Source of the DNA: Flavobacteriales bacterium
Lineage (GTDB): Bacteria > Bacteroidota > Bacteroidia > Flavobacteriales_D > Crocinitomicaceae
Direction: 5' to 3'
Length of the DNA stretch: 64,000 nucleotides
NCBI GenBank assembly: GCA_947454525.1
Contig: CANGJM010000002.1
Location: 179,528-243,527, forward strand
Shown here: positions 16,949-27,900 of the stretch, in pieces
Layout: each line of letters starts with the position of its first letter
Position numbering within the stretch: the stretch's first letter is position 1
The notes under the pieces: model-generated
What the model was told of the DNA's origin: nothing
Seen by the model: only the letters and a program-made list of their open reading frames with translations
Databases searched by the model: none
Translations under genes and position numbers: made by a program

Positions 16949-19900
16949 ATGCTAATGGCAAAGGTACTTAAATTCTTGGGTCGAATATTCGGTATTGCAG
17001 TGGAATGGCTTTTGCTGTCCGTGCTACTGCTTGCCTTTATAGTTCGTTTCCCAAGTGTACAATCCTTTTTTGCCCGACAAGCAACAAGTTTTCTGTCATC
17101 CGAACTTCATACAACGGTAAAAGTTGATCAGTTAGAAATCGTTTTCCTGAATAAAATCGCATTAAAAGGATTGATAATCAAGGATATGCAAAAGGACACC
17201 TTGATATCCGTCGATGAGCTTTTAGTGACATTGGATGAATTGAAAATCTTCAAAAATGAATTTGTCCTGGATCAAGTTTCATTGAAGAAAGGAAAGATCA
17301 ATGTCCAACGAGATAAAATATCGGGTGACTACAATTATGCTTTCCTTCAAGATTATTTCGGGAGTACCGAAAAATCAACGTCCAAACCGAAACCCATCAA
17401 ACTAGACCTGAACCGCGTTTCTTTGCGCGATTTTCACATAAAATACGATGATAATCGAAAATATACGATGCCGTATGGAGTAGATTATGATCATTTGGAG
17501 TTAAAAAATGTTCAGTTGTTGGCCAGTCATTTTAACATTCGTGGAAATGATGTTCGATTTCAACTAGACCGACTCAAATTTAAAGAACGCGCGGGAATTC
17601 AGATCAATCAACTTTCTGCACATGTGTCCATTCTGGAAAAAGGTTTGCACTTGCGAAATTTCAAGGTGAAAACCGCACGAACGAATATTCACTTTCCAAA
17701 GTTTAATTTTGATTTCAAGGATTGGGGAGCTTTTGATTCCTTTGATGATGAGGTGATTTTCGATGCATATCTTGCTCCAAGTACCGTTCATTTAGCGGAC
17801 ATCAGTTATTTCGCTCCCGATATAAAAGGAATGTCCGATCGAATTGCCCTTTCAGGCAGCGTTTCTGAGCGACTTCGTAACCTCACCTTGACAGATTTAC
17901 ACCTAAGATTTGGACGCAGTTCCTACCTGAAAGGAAATCTTGTGCTTCCCGATTTTCGCTTGGGAGACAAAGGGAAACTCAATGAATTTGTGCGTTCTGC
18001 CTATATTTCTGTTCAGGATTTAGCGCGTTTAAAGATGCCGGAAGGAGTTGCTTCGATTGACTTGGGTTCGACAGTGGACTTATTGGATTTTGCCAAAATC
18101 AAGAACCTTCAAATCAATGGAAACCTTTCGCGCATTCAACTTCAGCTGAAAGAAGCGCAAACAGCAATTGGAACTGTTGGATTAGAAAGTCCCATGCGTT
18201 TGGAATTTAAATCGGACGGAGTTGCTTTGAGTCCTGTTCAAGCTGATTCAACGTTTATTCATGTTCAATCGTTGGACCTCGCCAAATTAAGCGATGTCTC
18301 CGATTTGGGACTGGCAAATGGCTACGTTCGCTTTGATGGATTCTTCGCCAATGACGGAGATTATGAGTTGAAGAACATGTCGGCGGAGTTAAGTCGTTTG
18401 GACTACCTCGGCTATGCATACACGAATCTCCAGTTGACAGAGGGAGAAATTGTCGATGAGCAATTTAAATCTACGCTGCAAATTAAAGATCCAAATTTAG
18501 ACTTGGATTATTCCGGGACGATTTCTCTAAACGATATTCCGCATTACAAAGTAGAATTAGCGATTCATTCAAGTGACTTGAAAAACCTTAACCTGACGGA
18601 TGCAGAAGAATCGCACTTGACAACGACCTTAAATGCCACCATAAACGGGACGAGTTTTGACGAGTTAACAGGATTGTTAAATGCGAGTACACTTTCTTAC
18701 GAAGAAGCGGGAAATAAAATGGAGTTAAATCATTCCAACCTCATTTTTGACCGTCAAAACAATTCGGATTTCATCAACTTGCAAAGTGGATTATTGGGCG
18801 CTCGCATTCAAGGAAAGATTGATTACAAAACGGTGGTGGATGATTTCCTTCAAAGCCTATCGATGGTATTTCCATCCCTCGCTGTGACGAAACACCTGAA
18901 GGAAAACAATCGTGCTCATAGCGATTTTACGTATCAGTTTCAAGTGAATGAAATCAATGATTTCTTGAAGATATTTGCGCCAGGACTCAGCATTTCGAGT
19001 GGAACGGTATTAAGTGGTTCGTTTAAATCCATGGAGGATTTGCTCGTCGCCAAACTGAAAAGTAAAGAAATTCGCTTTGACGATTTGCGCTTGAATGCGA
19101 TTGACATGAATCAATCGATCACTTCTTCAGGTATCAGTGGAAATTTAGCCATTGCTGAAGTGAATTACGATGATTCGTTATCATTTAATGGTGTGGAGTT
19201 TTTGAACGAAGGAAAAAATGGAATCCTAGAATCCTCCCTGATTTGGGATAAACAGTCTAACGATTATTCTTCCATCAAGTGGACGACCACCATCCTGGAA
19301 GACGATCAAATTAACTTTGTGTTGCAGCCTTCGTTTTTCTCCATTAATGGATTCAAATGGGAAATTGAAAACGAATCCGACATCACCCTTGCCAATAACG
19401 ATTTAAGCATCCAAGATTTTCGCTTGTCACGAGGCGGACAATTAATCAAGATTGCCGGATGCCTCACGAAAAATGACCAGGACAAACTTCATTATCAAGT
19501 TACCCAACTGAATTTAGAAGAATTAAGTCACATGTTTGGCACGGATCAAGTGTTTGGCGGATCCTTCTCTGGTTGGGGTGATGTCTCCAATCCATACACC
19601 AACTTTAACTTCAGTTGCGATGCACGTTTAGAGAACTTCTCCATCGATGGGGAAGAGGTGGGGACTGTTTCCGTACTAACAGATTGGAACGAAAAACGCG
19701 AGAGCATTTTCATGCAAGGTGAATTGAAATACCGAGGTCTGCGCACCTTTGATTTCAATGGATTGTATGCGGTCAAGAAAAACGAACTGGACCTTAAATT
19801 GAAGTTCGACCAAACAGACATCAAATTCGCCAATGCTTTCCTCGATCCAGAAGTGGTGAAAGACATTCAAGGGAAAATCAACGGAAACATTCAAGTTAAA

Positions 19901-21535
19901 GGAAGTCCGGATAAACCCGAATTAAGCGGAAAATTACGACTGTTGAATGGCGGAGCACAAGTCGAGCTTCTCGGTGTAAAATACCGCACGGAAGGAATCA
20001 TCGATGTCAAAGAGGAATCCTTTGAAATCACGAATATTCCACTGTATGACGAAGCAGGAAACGTTTCATACATTATTGGAACCATCAACCACAGTAATTT
20101 CAGTGATTGGAACTTTGATTTGCAATTCAACATGGAGGATGATATTCGTAAAATCAATCCACTGACCAAACGTAATGCTGCCATTGATCAATTTATGGTC
20201 CTCAACACCAAATACAAGGATGGTGACATTTATTACGGAAAAGCTTTCGCTCGAGGAATTGTGAATATTTCTGGAACAGATAGTGACCTAGAGGTATTTG
20301 TTGACCTAGAAACGAAGAAAAACACCGAAATCATTTTCCCGATGTATGGGGTTTCAGAGATTGAAAAGGAAGATGATTTTATCACATTCATTAATAAATC
20401 GACTGTTCAAGAACAATTGGAACGTAAATTAGATTTTACGGGCATCGATTTGGACTTGAACTTCAAAATCACCCAAGATGCTTCAATGAAATTAATTTTC
20501 AATGAACAGATTGGAGATGAAATCATTGCACGGGGAGATGGAAAAATGAACATCAAACTAGACCAATTGGATCAATTAACGATGACTGGAAAGTACAGCA
20601 TCGCTTCAGGAAGTAAGTACAATTTCGCGATGGGATCCATCAAGCAGTTGTTTATGATTGAAAGTGGATCGGTGATCGAATGGACAGGTGATCCTTACGA
20701 TGCCTTGATTGATGTCAACACGGTAGCAACGAAAAAAGCATCCATCTTGGAATTAAGTCCAGAATTGGCGGATAGGTCTTTGGTGAATCAAGACATTTAC
20801 TGTTACTTGAAATTGTCAGACAAGTTGTTGTCGCCGCAGATTTCATTTGACATCAAAGCGCCACGTGCACCGGAAACGGGAAGGGCCTTAATTGACCGAG
20901 TTGTTTCGGATGCGGATGAGAGAAACCGTCAATTTTTCTCGCTGTTATTAGTGAGTAAATTCCAACCATTAAAAGGAAATGTTTCGGCTGGTGGATCTGC
21001 TGCGTTGGATTTAATTGAATCACAAATCAACGCTGCCTTGAGTAATTTGTCCGAAAACTACAAATTGAATTTGGATGTTGGTTCCGATGCCACACAGGGG
21101 GAAACAAGCGTTGCCATTGGAATGAATAAAGGAGTTCTGAATGATCGATTGGTTATCTCCACGAGTATTGGTGTGGAAAACCGCGCCTCCATTAGCGATG
21201 CAAGTGGGGCGAAAAGTGTTCAAAACTCAGTTATTGGTGATGTTTCCGTGGAATATAAAATCAAAGATAATTTCCGCGTTCGGGCATTCAACCAATCAAA
21301 CAATGCCACGGTAAAACAAAATTCAGGTCCTTTCACACAAGGAATCGGAATCTCTTATCGCGAAGAGTTTAACCATTGGAATGAATTGCAATTCATCCAG
21401 AAGGCCGCTTATCTGTTAAATGGTAAAAAAGAGGGGAAAGCACCCATGGATAAACGAAAAAGACAAGCCGTTACGGTTCCGAATAATGAAATGACAACTC
21501 CGGAATCCGTAGAGAAAATAAAAAAGAAAATATGA
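16949..21535 (+). CDS. TamB-like translocation/assembly module protein (DUF490)
   Basis: 1528-residue AsmA/TamB-family protein anchored by one N-terminal membrane helix (WLLLSVLLLAFIVRF, about 20-37). It spans the periplasm as a long beta-taco and is linked in other bacteria to barrel assembly and lipid transport. The body is repetitive amphipathic beta-structure throughout. The C-terminal DUF490 domain (about 1050-1460) is recognisable from stretches such as GKINGNIQVKGSPDKPELSGKLRL and YSIASGSKYNFAMG. The tail is basic (KRKRQAVTV). ATG at 16955 is an equally good start. tsaD lies divergently upstream, a neighbourhood common in this phylum. The 3' end overlaps the biotin carboxylase gene by 4 bp, so the two are probably co-transcribed although no functional link is evident. 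Confidence 0.88.
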   Translation: MLMAKVLKFLGRIFGIAVEWLLLSVLLLAFIVRFPSVQSFFARQATSFLSSELHTTVKVDQLEIVFLNKIALKGLIIKDMQKDTLISVDELLVTLDELKIFKNEFVLDQVSLKKGKINVQRDKISGDYNYAFLQDYFGSTEKSTSKPKPIKLDLNRVSLRDFHIKYDDNRKYTMPYGVDYDHLELKNVQLLASHFNIRGNDVRFQLDRLKFKERAGIQINQLSAHVSILEKGLHLRNFKVKTARTNIHFPKFNFDFKDWGAFDSFDDEVIFDAYLAPSTVHLADISYFAPDIKGMSDRIALSGSVSERLRNLTLTDLHLRFGRSSYLKGNLVLPDFRLGDKGKLNEFVRSAYISVQDLARLKMPEGVASIDLGSTVDLLDFAKIKNLQINGNLSRIQLQLKEAQTAIGTVGLESPMRLEFKSDGVALSPVQADSTFIHVQSLDLAKLSDVSDLGLANGYVRFDGFFANDGDYELKNMSAELSRLDYLGYAYTNLQLTEGEIVDEQFKSTLQIKDPNLDLDYSGTISLNDIPHYKVELAIHSSDLKNLNLTDAEESHLTTTLNATINGTSFDELTGLLNASTLSYEEAGNKMELNHSNLIFDRQNNSDFINLQSGLLGARIQGKIDYKTVVDDFLQSLSMVFPSLAVTKHLKENNRAHSDFTYQFQVNEINDFLKIFAPGLSISSGTVLSGSFKSMEDLLVAKLKSKEIRFDDLRLNAIDMNQSITSSGISGNLAIAEVNYDDSLSFNGVEFLNEGKNGILESSLIWDKQSNDYSSIKWTTTILEDDQINFVLQPSFFSINGFKWEIENESDITLANNDLSIQDFRLSRGGQLIKIAGCLTKNDQDKLHYQVTQLNLEELSHMFGTDQVFGGSFSGWGDVSNPYTNFNFSCDARLENFSIDGEEVGTVSVLTDWNEKRESIFMQGELKYRGLRTFDFNGLYAVKKNELDLKLKFDQTDIKFANAFLDPEVVKDIQGKINGNIQVKGSPDKPELSGKLRLLNGGAQVELLGVKYRTEGIIDVKEESFEITNIPLYDEAGNVSYIIGTINHSNFSDWNFDLQFNMEDDIRKINPLTKRNAAIDQFMVLNTKYKDGDIYYGKAFARGIVNISGTDSDLEVFVDLETKKNTEIIFPMYGVSEIEKEDDFITFINKSTVQEQLERKLDFTGIDLDLNFKITQDASMKLIFNEQIGDEIIARGDGKMNIKLDQLDQLTMTGKYSIASGSKYNFAMGSIKQLFMIESGSVIEWTGDPYDALIDVNTVATKKASILELSPELADRSLVNQDIYCYLKLSDKLLSPQISFDIKAPRAPETGRALIDRVVSDADERNRQFFSLLLVSKFQPLKGNVSAGGSAALDLIESQINAALSNLSENYKLNLDVGSDATQGETSVAIGMNKGVLNDRLVISTSIGVENRASISDASGAKSVQNSVIGDVSVEYKIKDNFRVRAFNQSNNATVKQNSGPFTQGIGISYREEFNHWNELQFIQKAAYLLNGKKEGKAPMDKRKRQAVTVPNNEMTTPESVEKIKKKI

Positions 21536-23016
21536 AAAAAGTACTCGTAGCAAATCGTGGTGAAATCGCCAGAAGGGTTCTTCGAACCTTGAAAAAAATG
21601 AACATTCAAAGTGTGGCCATTTATTCGGATGCGGATGCAAATGCACCTCACGTTTTAGAAGCGGATGAAGCCGTTTATGTTGGAAAAAGTCCATCGGCTG
21701 AAAGTTATTTGCAACAAGATTTAATTTTGAAAATCTGCAAGGACCTCGGTGTTGATGGAATTCATCCAGGCTACGGTTTCCTTTCTGAAAATTCCGGTTT
21801 TGCACGTAAAGTGAAGGACGCAGGAATGAAGTTAATTGGTCCGTCTCCTGAATCGATGGAATTAATGGGGGATAAGTTAAGCGCGAAACAAGCCGTGAAA
21901 GAGTACAACGTGCCGTTGGTTCCTGGAGTTGATGAAGCGATTTCCGATATTCCAGCGGCAAAACGCATCGCTGCTGAAGTTGGATATCCAATCCTCATCA
22001 AAGCTTCCGCTGGTGGAGGCGGAAAAGGAATGCGACTTGTGTACGAAGAAAGTGAATTCGAAGAACAAATGATTCTGGCACAAAATGAGGCACGTTCATC
22101 TTTTGGTGACGACGCGGTATTCATTGAGAAATTTGTGAATCAACCACGTCACATTGAAATCCAAGTGTTTGCCGATCAACATGGCAATGCCGTGCATCTT
22201 TTTGAACGTGAATGTTCTGTTCAACGTCGCCACCAAAAAGTAATCGAAGAAGCTCCAAGTGCGGTCCTGACGCCTGAAATCCGTAAGAAAATGGGTGCGG
22301 CGGCAGTGCAAGTATGTAAAGCGTGTAATTATGAAGGAGCAGGAACCGTCGAGTTCTTAATTGATGCGAACCTAGATTTCTATTTCCTTGAAATGAATAC
22401 GCGTTTGCAGGTAGAACATCCCGTAACCGAAGAAATCACCGGACTTGACCTTGTGGAATGGCAAATACGTGTTGCTCGTGGTGAACGCTTACCAAAACTT
22501 CAGGACGAGTTAGCCATTCATGGTCATGCCGTGGAAATTCGTGTCTATGCAGAAGACAGTTTAAATGGATTCACCCCAGATATCGGTACATTGAACCGCT
22601 ACCGCATTCCAACAGGAAAAAGTGTGCGTGTCGATGACGCGTTTGAAGAAGGAATGGAAATTCCAATTTACTACGATCCGATGATTGCCAAATTGGTCGT
22701 TTGGGGAAAAACACGAACGGAAGCCATTGATCGTGCCATCAAAGCCATCGATGACTACCAAATCTCTGGTGTGAAAACAACGCTTGATTTCGGGAAATTC
22801 GTATTGAAACATGAGGCATTTAGAAGCGGGAATTTTGACACGAACTTCGTGAAAGAACATTTCTCAAGTCCAGAATTAATCAAGAATGCCATGGAAGAAG
22901 AAAGTGTTGCATTACAGCACGCCATCGATTCCATTTGGGGTCATGTGAACGAATTTAAAAACAAGGCTTACGCTTCTAGAGAAATTTCTTCGTCATGGAA
23001 AAATCGCATGGAGTAA
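21532..23016 (+). CDS. accC: Biotin carboxylase (acyl-CoA carboxylase biotin carboxylase subunit)
   Basis: 494-residue ATP-grasp enzyme that carboxylates biotin on a carrier protein. The N-terminal ANRGEIARRVLRTL, the glycine-rich ATP loop KASAGGGGKGMRLV (about 156-170), ECSVQRRHQKVIEEAPS and EMNTRLQVEHPVTE (about 288-301) are complete. It is about 45 residues longer than E. coli AccC, and has the extended C-terminus seen in stand-alone Bacteroidota subunits that may serve acetyl- or propionyl-CoA carboxylase. No biotin carrier or carboxyltransferase gene is adjacent, so which acyl-CoA is used cannot be read here. meaB (46708) shows that the genome handles methylmalonyl-CoA. The start ATG overlaps the tamB stop by 4 bp (ATGA). 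Confidence 0.9.
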   Translation: MKKVLVANRGEIARRVLRTLKKMNIQSVAIYSDADANAPHVLEADEAVYVGKSPSAESYLQQDLILKICKDLGVDGIHPGYGFLSENSGFARKVKDAGMKLIGPSPESMELMGDKLSAKQAVKEYNVPLVPGVDEAISDIPAAKRIAAEVGYPILIKASAGGGGKGMRLVYEESEFEEQMILAQNEARSSFGDDAVFIEKFVNQPRHIEIQVFADQHGNAVHLFERECSVQRRHQKVIEEAPSAVLTPEIRKKMGAAAVQVCKACNYEGAGTVEFLIDANLDFYFLEMNTRLQVEHPVTEEITGLDLVEWQIRVARGERLPKLQDELAIHGHAVEIRVYAEDSLNGFTPDIGTLNRYRIPTGKSVRVDDAFEEGMEIPIYYDPMIAKLVVWGKTRTEAIDRAIKAIDDYQISGVKTTLDFGKFVLKHEAFRSGNFDTNFVKEHFSSPELIKNAMEEESVALQHAIDSIWGHVNEFKNKAYASREISSSWKNRME

Positions 23017-23055
23017 AATAATTTAATTTTTCAAATCCAAATCGAAGAAAAAACG

Positions 23056-23063
23056 TACTTTTA
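23056..23063 (+). promoter_or_regulatory. Probable -7 box of the sucC promoter
   Basis: TACTTTTA is one mismatch from TAnnTTTG and lies 18 bp before the sucC ATG, in the 65-bp gap after accC. Position and spacing fit a separate sucC promoter. Confidence 0.35.
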
Positions 23064-23081
23064 CCTCGCAAAATTTCAACA

Positions 23082-24293
23082 ATGAATTTACACGAATATC
23101 AAGGAAAATCTATCTTAAAAAGTTACGGTGTTGCCGTTCAAGAGGGGATAGTAGTCGATAAAGTAGAAGATGCTGTAGCAGCTGCTAAAAAATTATCGGA
23201 GGAAACAGGAACAAGTTGGTTTGTCGTGAAAGCGCAAATACATGCTGGTGGACGCGGGAAAGGAACAGTGGAAGAAACTGGTTCTCATGGTGTTGTCATC
23301 GCAAAAGGACTTGACCAAGTGGAAGAAAAAGTAGCAGGTATCCTTGGTGGACACTTGACAACTCTTCAAACAAATGGAAAAGGTAAAAAAGTAAATCAAG
23401 TGTTAATTGCACAAGATGTTTACTACCCAGGTGAATCTGAACCGCAAGAATTTTACATGTCTGTATTATTAGACCGTGAAAAAGGAAGAAACGTGATTAT
23501 TTATTCTACGGAAGGTGGAATGGATATTGAGCACGTTGCGGAGCACACACCAGAAAAATTACACAAAGAATTCGTTGATCCACGTGTTGGACTTCAAGGA
23601 TTCCAAGTGCGTAAAATCGCTTTCAACCTTGGATTATCAGGTGAAGCGTTCAAACAAATGTGCAAATTCGTTCCATGTTTATACAATGCGTATGAAGGAA
23701 TCGATGCATCGATGTTTGAAATCAACCCATTGTTCAAAACGTCTGACAATAAAATCATCGCAGTAGATGCGAAAGTAACGATGGATGGAAACGGATTATT
23801 CCGTCATCCAGAGTACGCAGCGATGCGCGACAAAACGGAAGAAGATCCAACAGAAGTAGAAGCTGATGAGGCTGGATTGAATTTCGTGAAATTGGATGGT
23901 AACGTTGGATGTATGGTAAATGGCGCTGGACTTGCGATGGCAACGATGGACATCATCAAACTTTCAGGTGGTAATCCAGCGAATTTCTTGGACGTTGGAG
24001 GAACAGCAAACGCAGAACGCGTTGAGAAAGCATTCCACATCATCTTGAAAGATCCAAATGTGAAAGCAATCCTAATCAACATCTTTGGTGGAATCGTTCG
24101 TTGTGACCGAGTTGCTCAAGGTATCGTTGATGCGTACAAAAACATCGGTGAGATTCCAGTTCCAATCATTGTTCGTTTACAAGGAACAAACGCTGTTGAA
24201 GCGAAACGATTAATCGACGAATCAGGACTGAATGTCCATTCAGCTGTGCAACTACAAGAAGCCGCTGACTTGGTCAAAGAAGTTTTAGCATAA
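23082..24293 (+). CDS. sucC: Succinate--CoA ligase (ADP-forming) beta subunit
   Basis: 403-residue TCA-cycle enzyme subunit that makes succinate and ATP from succinyl-CoA with the SucD alpha subunit, which is not adjacent here. It starts with the canonical MNLHEYQGKSILKSYGV. It has the ATP-grasp loop VVKAQIHAGGRGKG, the FEINPLF metal-binding strand, NGAGLAMATMDIIKLSGGNPANFLDVGG, and INIFGGIVRCD at the alpha-subunit interface. About 15 residues longer than E. coli SucC because of small insertions. It ends just before a strong terminator and is probably monocistronic. Confidence 0.96.
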   Translation: MNLHEYQGKSILKSYGVAVQEGIVVDKVEDAVAAAKKLSEETGTSWFVVKAQIHAGGRGKGTVEETGSHGVVIAKGLDQVEEKVAGILGGHLTTLQTNGKGKKVNQVLIAQDVYYPGESEPQEFYMSVLLDREKGRNVIIYSTEGGMDIEHVAEHTPEKLHKEFVDPRVGLQGFQVRKIAFNLGLSGEAFKQMCKFVPCLYNAYEGIDASMFEINPLFKTSDNKIIAVDAKVTMDGNGLFRHPEYAAMRDKTEEDPTEVEADEAGLNFVKLDGNVGCMVNGAGLAMATMDIIKLSGGNPANFLDVGGTANAERVEKAFHIILKDPNVKAILINIFGGIVRCDRVAQGIVDAYKNIGEIPVPIIVRLQGTNAVEAKRLIDESGLNVHSAVQLQEAADLVKEVLA

Positions 24294-24300
24294 TCATTGA

Positions 24301-24320
24301 AAGCCATCTGCGGATGGCTT
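24301..24320 (+). terminator. Intrinsic terminator of sucC
   Basis: AAGCCATC, loop TGCG, GATGGCTT, followed by TTTTATT. It begins 8 bp after the sucC stop codon. Confidence 0.85.
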
Positions 24321-24345
24321 TTTTATTACATCTACTTTTTATCAT

Positions 24346-24807
24346 ATGGCTTTCCCATCTATTTACACAGCCGAAACGACTACAGCATTGGCTGCTAGAA
24401 TCGATTCATTGACAAAGGAAACTCCAGCGCTTTGGGGTAAAATGAACGTCGGACAAATGCTGTCCCATTGTTCTGTGCCGTACCAACAAATTCTTGGGGA
24501 GAATACCGATAAACCTGGAAAAATTATGAAATGGATACTGAAAACATTTCTCAAAAGTTCCATGGTGAATGAAGTTTCTTACAAACCGAATTTACCTACT
24601 GGTCCGACCTTTATCCGAATCGATCAAACATTTGATATCGAAGAAGAAAAAATGAAATTGAAGGGATACATTCAAAAAATTCAAGAGTTGGGTCCAGAAC
24701 AATTAGCTGCGAAACCCTCTTTGTCGCTTGGAATGATTACACCGCAAGAATGGAATAATTTGCTTTACAAACATATTGACCACCATTTGCGTCAGTTTGG
24801 GGTGTAA
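24346..24807 (+). CDS. DinB-like DUF1569 family protein
   Basis: 153-residue four-helix-bundle protein of the DinB/YfiT metalloenzyme superfamily. The metal-ligand histidines are visible: His in GQMLSHCSVPYQQ (about residue 43) and the HIDHHLRQF motif at the very C-terminus (about 145-153). Length and ends match DUF1569. Members of the wider superfamily include thiol-dependent transferases, including bacillithiol transferases. With bshA present at 44.9 kb such a role is conceivable, but this is inference only. Stands alone between two terminator-like hairpins. Confidence 0.8.
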   Translation: MAFPSIYTAETTTALAARIDSLTKETPALWGKMNVGQMLSHCSVPYQQILGENTDKPGKIMKWILKTFLKSSMVNEVSYKPNLPTGPTFIRIDQTFDIEEEKMKLKGYIQKIQELGPEQLAAKPSLSLGMITPQEWNNLLYKHIDHHLRQFGV

Positions 24808-24815
24808 CGAATGTT

Positions 24816-24837
24816 CAGGATGAAAATCCAGCAATGC
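24816..24837 (+). repeat. Degenerate copy of the AAATCCAGCAATGC repeat
   Basis: AGGATGAAAATCCAGCAATGC: the 14-mer AAATCCAGCAATGC at 24824-24837 is identical to the core of the 22-bp units at 28050-28093 and 30033-30120, and the preceding AGGAT keeps part of the inverted arm. A single diverged element between the DUF1569 gene and the T9SS gene. Confidence 0.5.
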
Positions 24838-24840
24838 AAA

Positions 24841-24857
24841 GTGGGTAAATTCCCCAC
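24841..24857 (+). terminator. Weak hairpin after the DUF1569 gene
   Basis: GTGGG, 7-nt loop, CCCAC, followed by AATTTTTAG. Short stem and broken T-tract; plausible terminator for the gene ending at 24807. Confidence 0.4.
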
Positions 24858-24899
24858 AATTTTTAGCCCTACTTTATTTTTTCAAGAACAAATTACGCT

Positions 24900-24907
24900 T
24901 AAATTTG
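24900..24907 (+). promoter_or_regulatory. TAnnTTTG box before the T9SS gene
   Basis: TAAATTTG, exact consensus, 27 bp upstream of the ATG at 24935. The -33 region is T-rich (TTTTTTC) without a clear TTG. Confidence 0.45.
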
Positions 24908-24934
24908 TCTTTTAGTTAAACGATTGTTTTTCAG

Positions 24935-27900
24935 ATGTTAAAGTATGTGCTGTTCTTGTTGGTTTTGTTGCCTGGCTTGGTGAAGGCGCAAATCAACGTG
25001 CCTCATACTTTATATCAGCAATTTAACGGACCTTATGATTATACGATAATTGGTAAATCACATAGAAATGATGATAATGCAATTGCTATAGGTCCCTGTT
25101 CATTTATAACAAGTTCATCAGCAACTTTATCGCTCGCGCCAAATCAATCTATCGTCGGTGCTTATTTAATATGGGCAGGTGTGTCAAATGGACAAGGCAC
25201 TACAATTGCGTTCAATGGAATTAATTTACAACCTGATATTTTGAATGTTGTTAACATATGTCCTCCTTGTTCTTCTCCATGCTATACTTTCAGTGCAATC
25301 AAAGATGTCACCTCAATGGTTCAAACCTCAGGAAATGGTTTATACGAGTTAACCAATTTTGATTTAAATCCTTTTGTTCAAATTTCAGGAAATTGCTTTT
25401 GCGGACAGAACATACCTTTTTCAGGATGGAATTTGGTTGTGGTTTATTCGACTCCTACGCTTTCTAATAAGCAAATAAATATTTACAATGGTCATAAAGT
25501 TTTAGGAGGTGGAGGAAATCCTCTTACTAGTACTTTTTTAATTTCAAATCTTAACATAACAAATACTGCCGGAGCTAAGATGACTTACATCGCGTACAAC
25601 GGTAGCCCAAATGCTTACCTAAATGAGTCGATCCAAGTAAATGGAAGTACTTTGAGTAACCTTCAGAATCCTCCAAATAATCCTTTTAACAGCACAAATA
25701 GTTTTACTGGAAGTAATACAAATTGGAACATCGATGTAGACACTTATGCTATTAATAATTATGTAAATGTCGGAAATACAAGCTTTCAAATCTTAATGAA
25801 TTCCTTTTTAATTAGGCATCTCTCCACCATCATCACCTCCATCCAATCTGAACTTCCCGATGCGACGATTTCTTTGGATAGCGTTACCGGTCAAGACATT
25901 TGTCAAAACCACGACTTGACACTCGATTACACGGTTTACAATGTCAATTCGAATGATACCTTGCTGGCAGGAACTCCGGTTTCTGTTTATGCCAATAATA
26001 ATGTGCTGTTATCAACTGTGACATTGCCTGCTAACATTCTCATTGGTGATAGTTTGTCTTTAAGCACACTGGTGACTATTCCCGCAAGTATTGCTAGTCC
26101 CTTTAGTTTGAGTATGGTGGTGAACCAGAATAGTACGCAATTGGGCGTTTATCCCGAGAGTAATTTTGGCAACAATACTTCGAATGATTCAACGATTTCT
26201 CTCACAACCGTTATCTATCCGAATTTTGGGAATGTTGGTCCCTTTTGTCAAGGAACGAGTTACACTTTGCCATCTGTTTCCTTGAACAATGTCGATGGAG
26301 TTTGGTCGCCTGCTTTTGATAACCAAAGTTCAGGAACGTATTACTTTTTACCGAACGATACGACCTGCAACCAATCCTTGCAACTTTCCGTGCAGATTGT
26401 CCCGCAGACGACGCCACTCTTCAATTTCGCCACTTCCTTGTGTCAGAATGACAACTTGCTTTTTCCGGTTTCCACGCAAACAGGCGCCTTCGGAACATGG
26501 ACTCCTGCTTTCAATAATCAAAGTACGACAACCTACACCTTTACTCCAACGATTTCTTCTCCTGCCTTGGGTTGTCCCACGTCGGCGCAACATACGGTGA
26601 ATATTATTCCATCAACGGTTCCAACCTTTAACTTACTCGATTCCATTTGTTTGAACGGTCAACTGACGTTCCCAGCGGTCTCCACGAATTCCATTTCAGG
26701 AACCTGGTCACCAGCTTTTGATAACCAAAATAGCACTACATATACGTTTACGCCAAGCATTTCCACGCTAGCTTTGGGTTGTCCTTCTACGACTCAACAC
26801 ACAGTGAACATTATTTCTCCTACCGTTCCAACGTTTAGCTTCCTAGACACCATCTGTTTGAACGGTCAATTAACCTTTCCAACGGTTTCTGATAATTCCA
26901 TTTCAGGAACGTGGTCACCGGCTTTTGATAACCAAAACAGTGCAACATATACGTTTACGCCTGACCTAAACAATACCACAACTTGCGTTGCGTCAGCGCA
27001 ACAAGATGTGGTCATAGTTCCACCAACAGCACCCAATTTTTCCCTTGTGAATAGTTTGTGTGAGGGATCATCGTTTGTTTTTCCAACAACCAGTATCAAT
27101 GGCATTTTGGGAACTTGGACTCCAGCCTTCAACAATCAAACGAGTGCGACGTACACTTTTAGTCCAGATACCAGCACCGTACTTGGTGCGTGCGCATCGT
27201 CAGTGAATCAAACCATGACGATTATTCCAACTCTTTCACCAAGCTTTAACTTTGCTGATTCCTTGTGTGAAGATGCAGCATTCAATTTTCCCGATGTCTC
27301 CATCGAGGGTATCACCGGGATATGGACACCCACCTTCAACAACCAAACCCCACAAAACTATACCTTCACCCCAAGTTCACTTGGAATCGTCAGTACAAGT
27401 CAAGGTTTGCGTTGCCCACAGGTCGTGAATCAAATTCTAACAATTCTACCTAATCCAATTGCAGATTTCACGCCACAATATTCTGTTTTACCACTGTACA
27501 TGCCAAGTACCATCTTGGACAACAACTCATCGAATGCCTACAGTTATTTCTGGAATTTCGGTGATGGGACAAGCAACGATAGTATTTTCTCGCCCGAACA
27601 CACCTTCCCGGAAGAAGCCGGATCCTACTTGGTTAGCTTGCAAGTCAGCAATCAAATCGGTTGTTTGGATACCACTTCACAAATCATTGTCATCGAACAC
27701 GATCCTGTGGTCTTCATTCCCAATGCCTTCACACCCGACGGTGACGGTTTGAACAATGAGTTCACAGCGATTTTTCCCGAAAACATGAAACTCGCGAGCT
27801 TCGAAATGTACATCTACGACCGTTGGGGTGAATTGGTCTTTTACAGCCAGGATCCAAAACATGGTTGGGATGCTTCCCTCGCTGGCTTCGATGCACCAGA

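Noticed and set aside
26289..26600. 103-codon plus-strand frame inside the T9SS repeat region
   Set aside because: Out of frame with the conserved repeat protein and rich in Arg/Pro; a shadow of the repeats.
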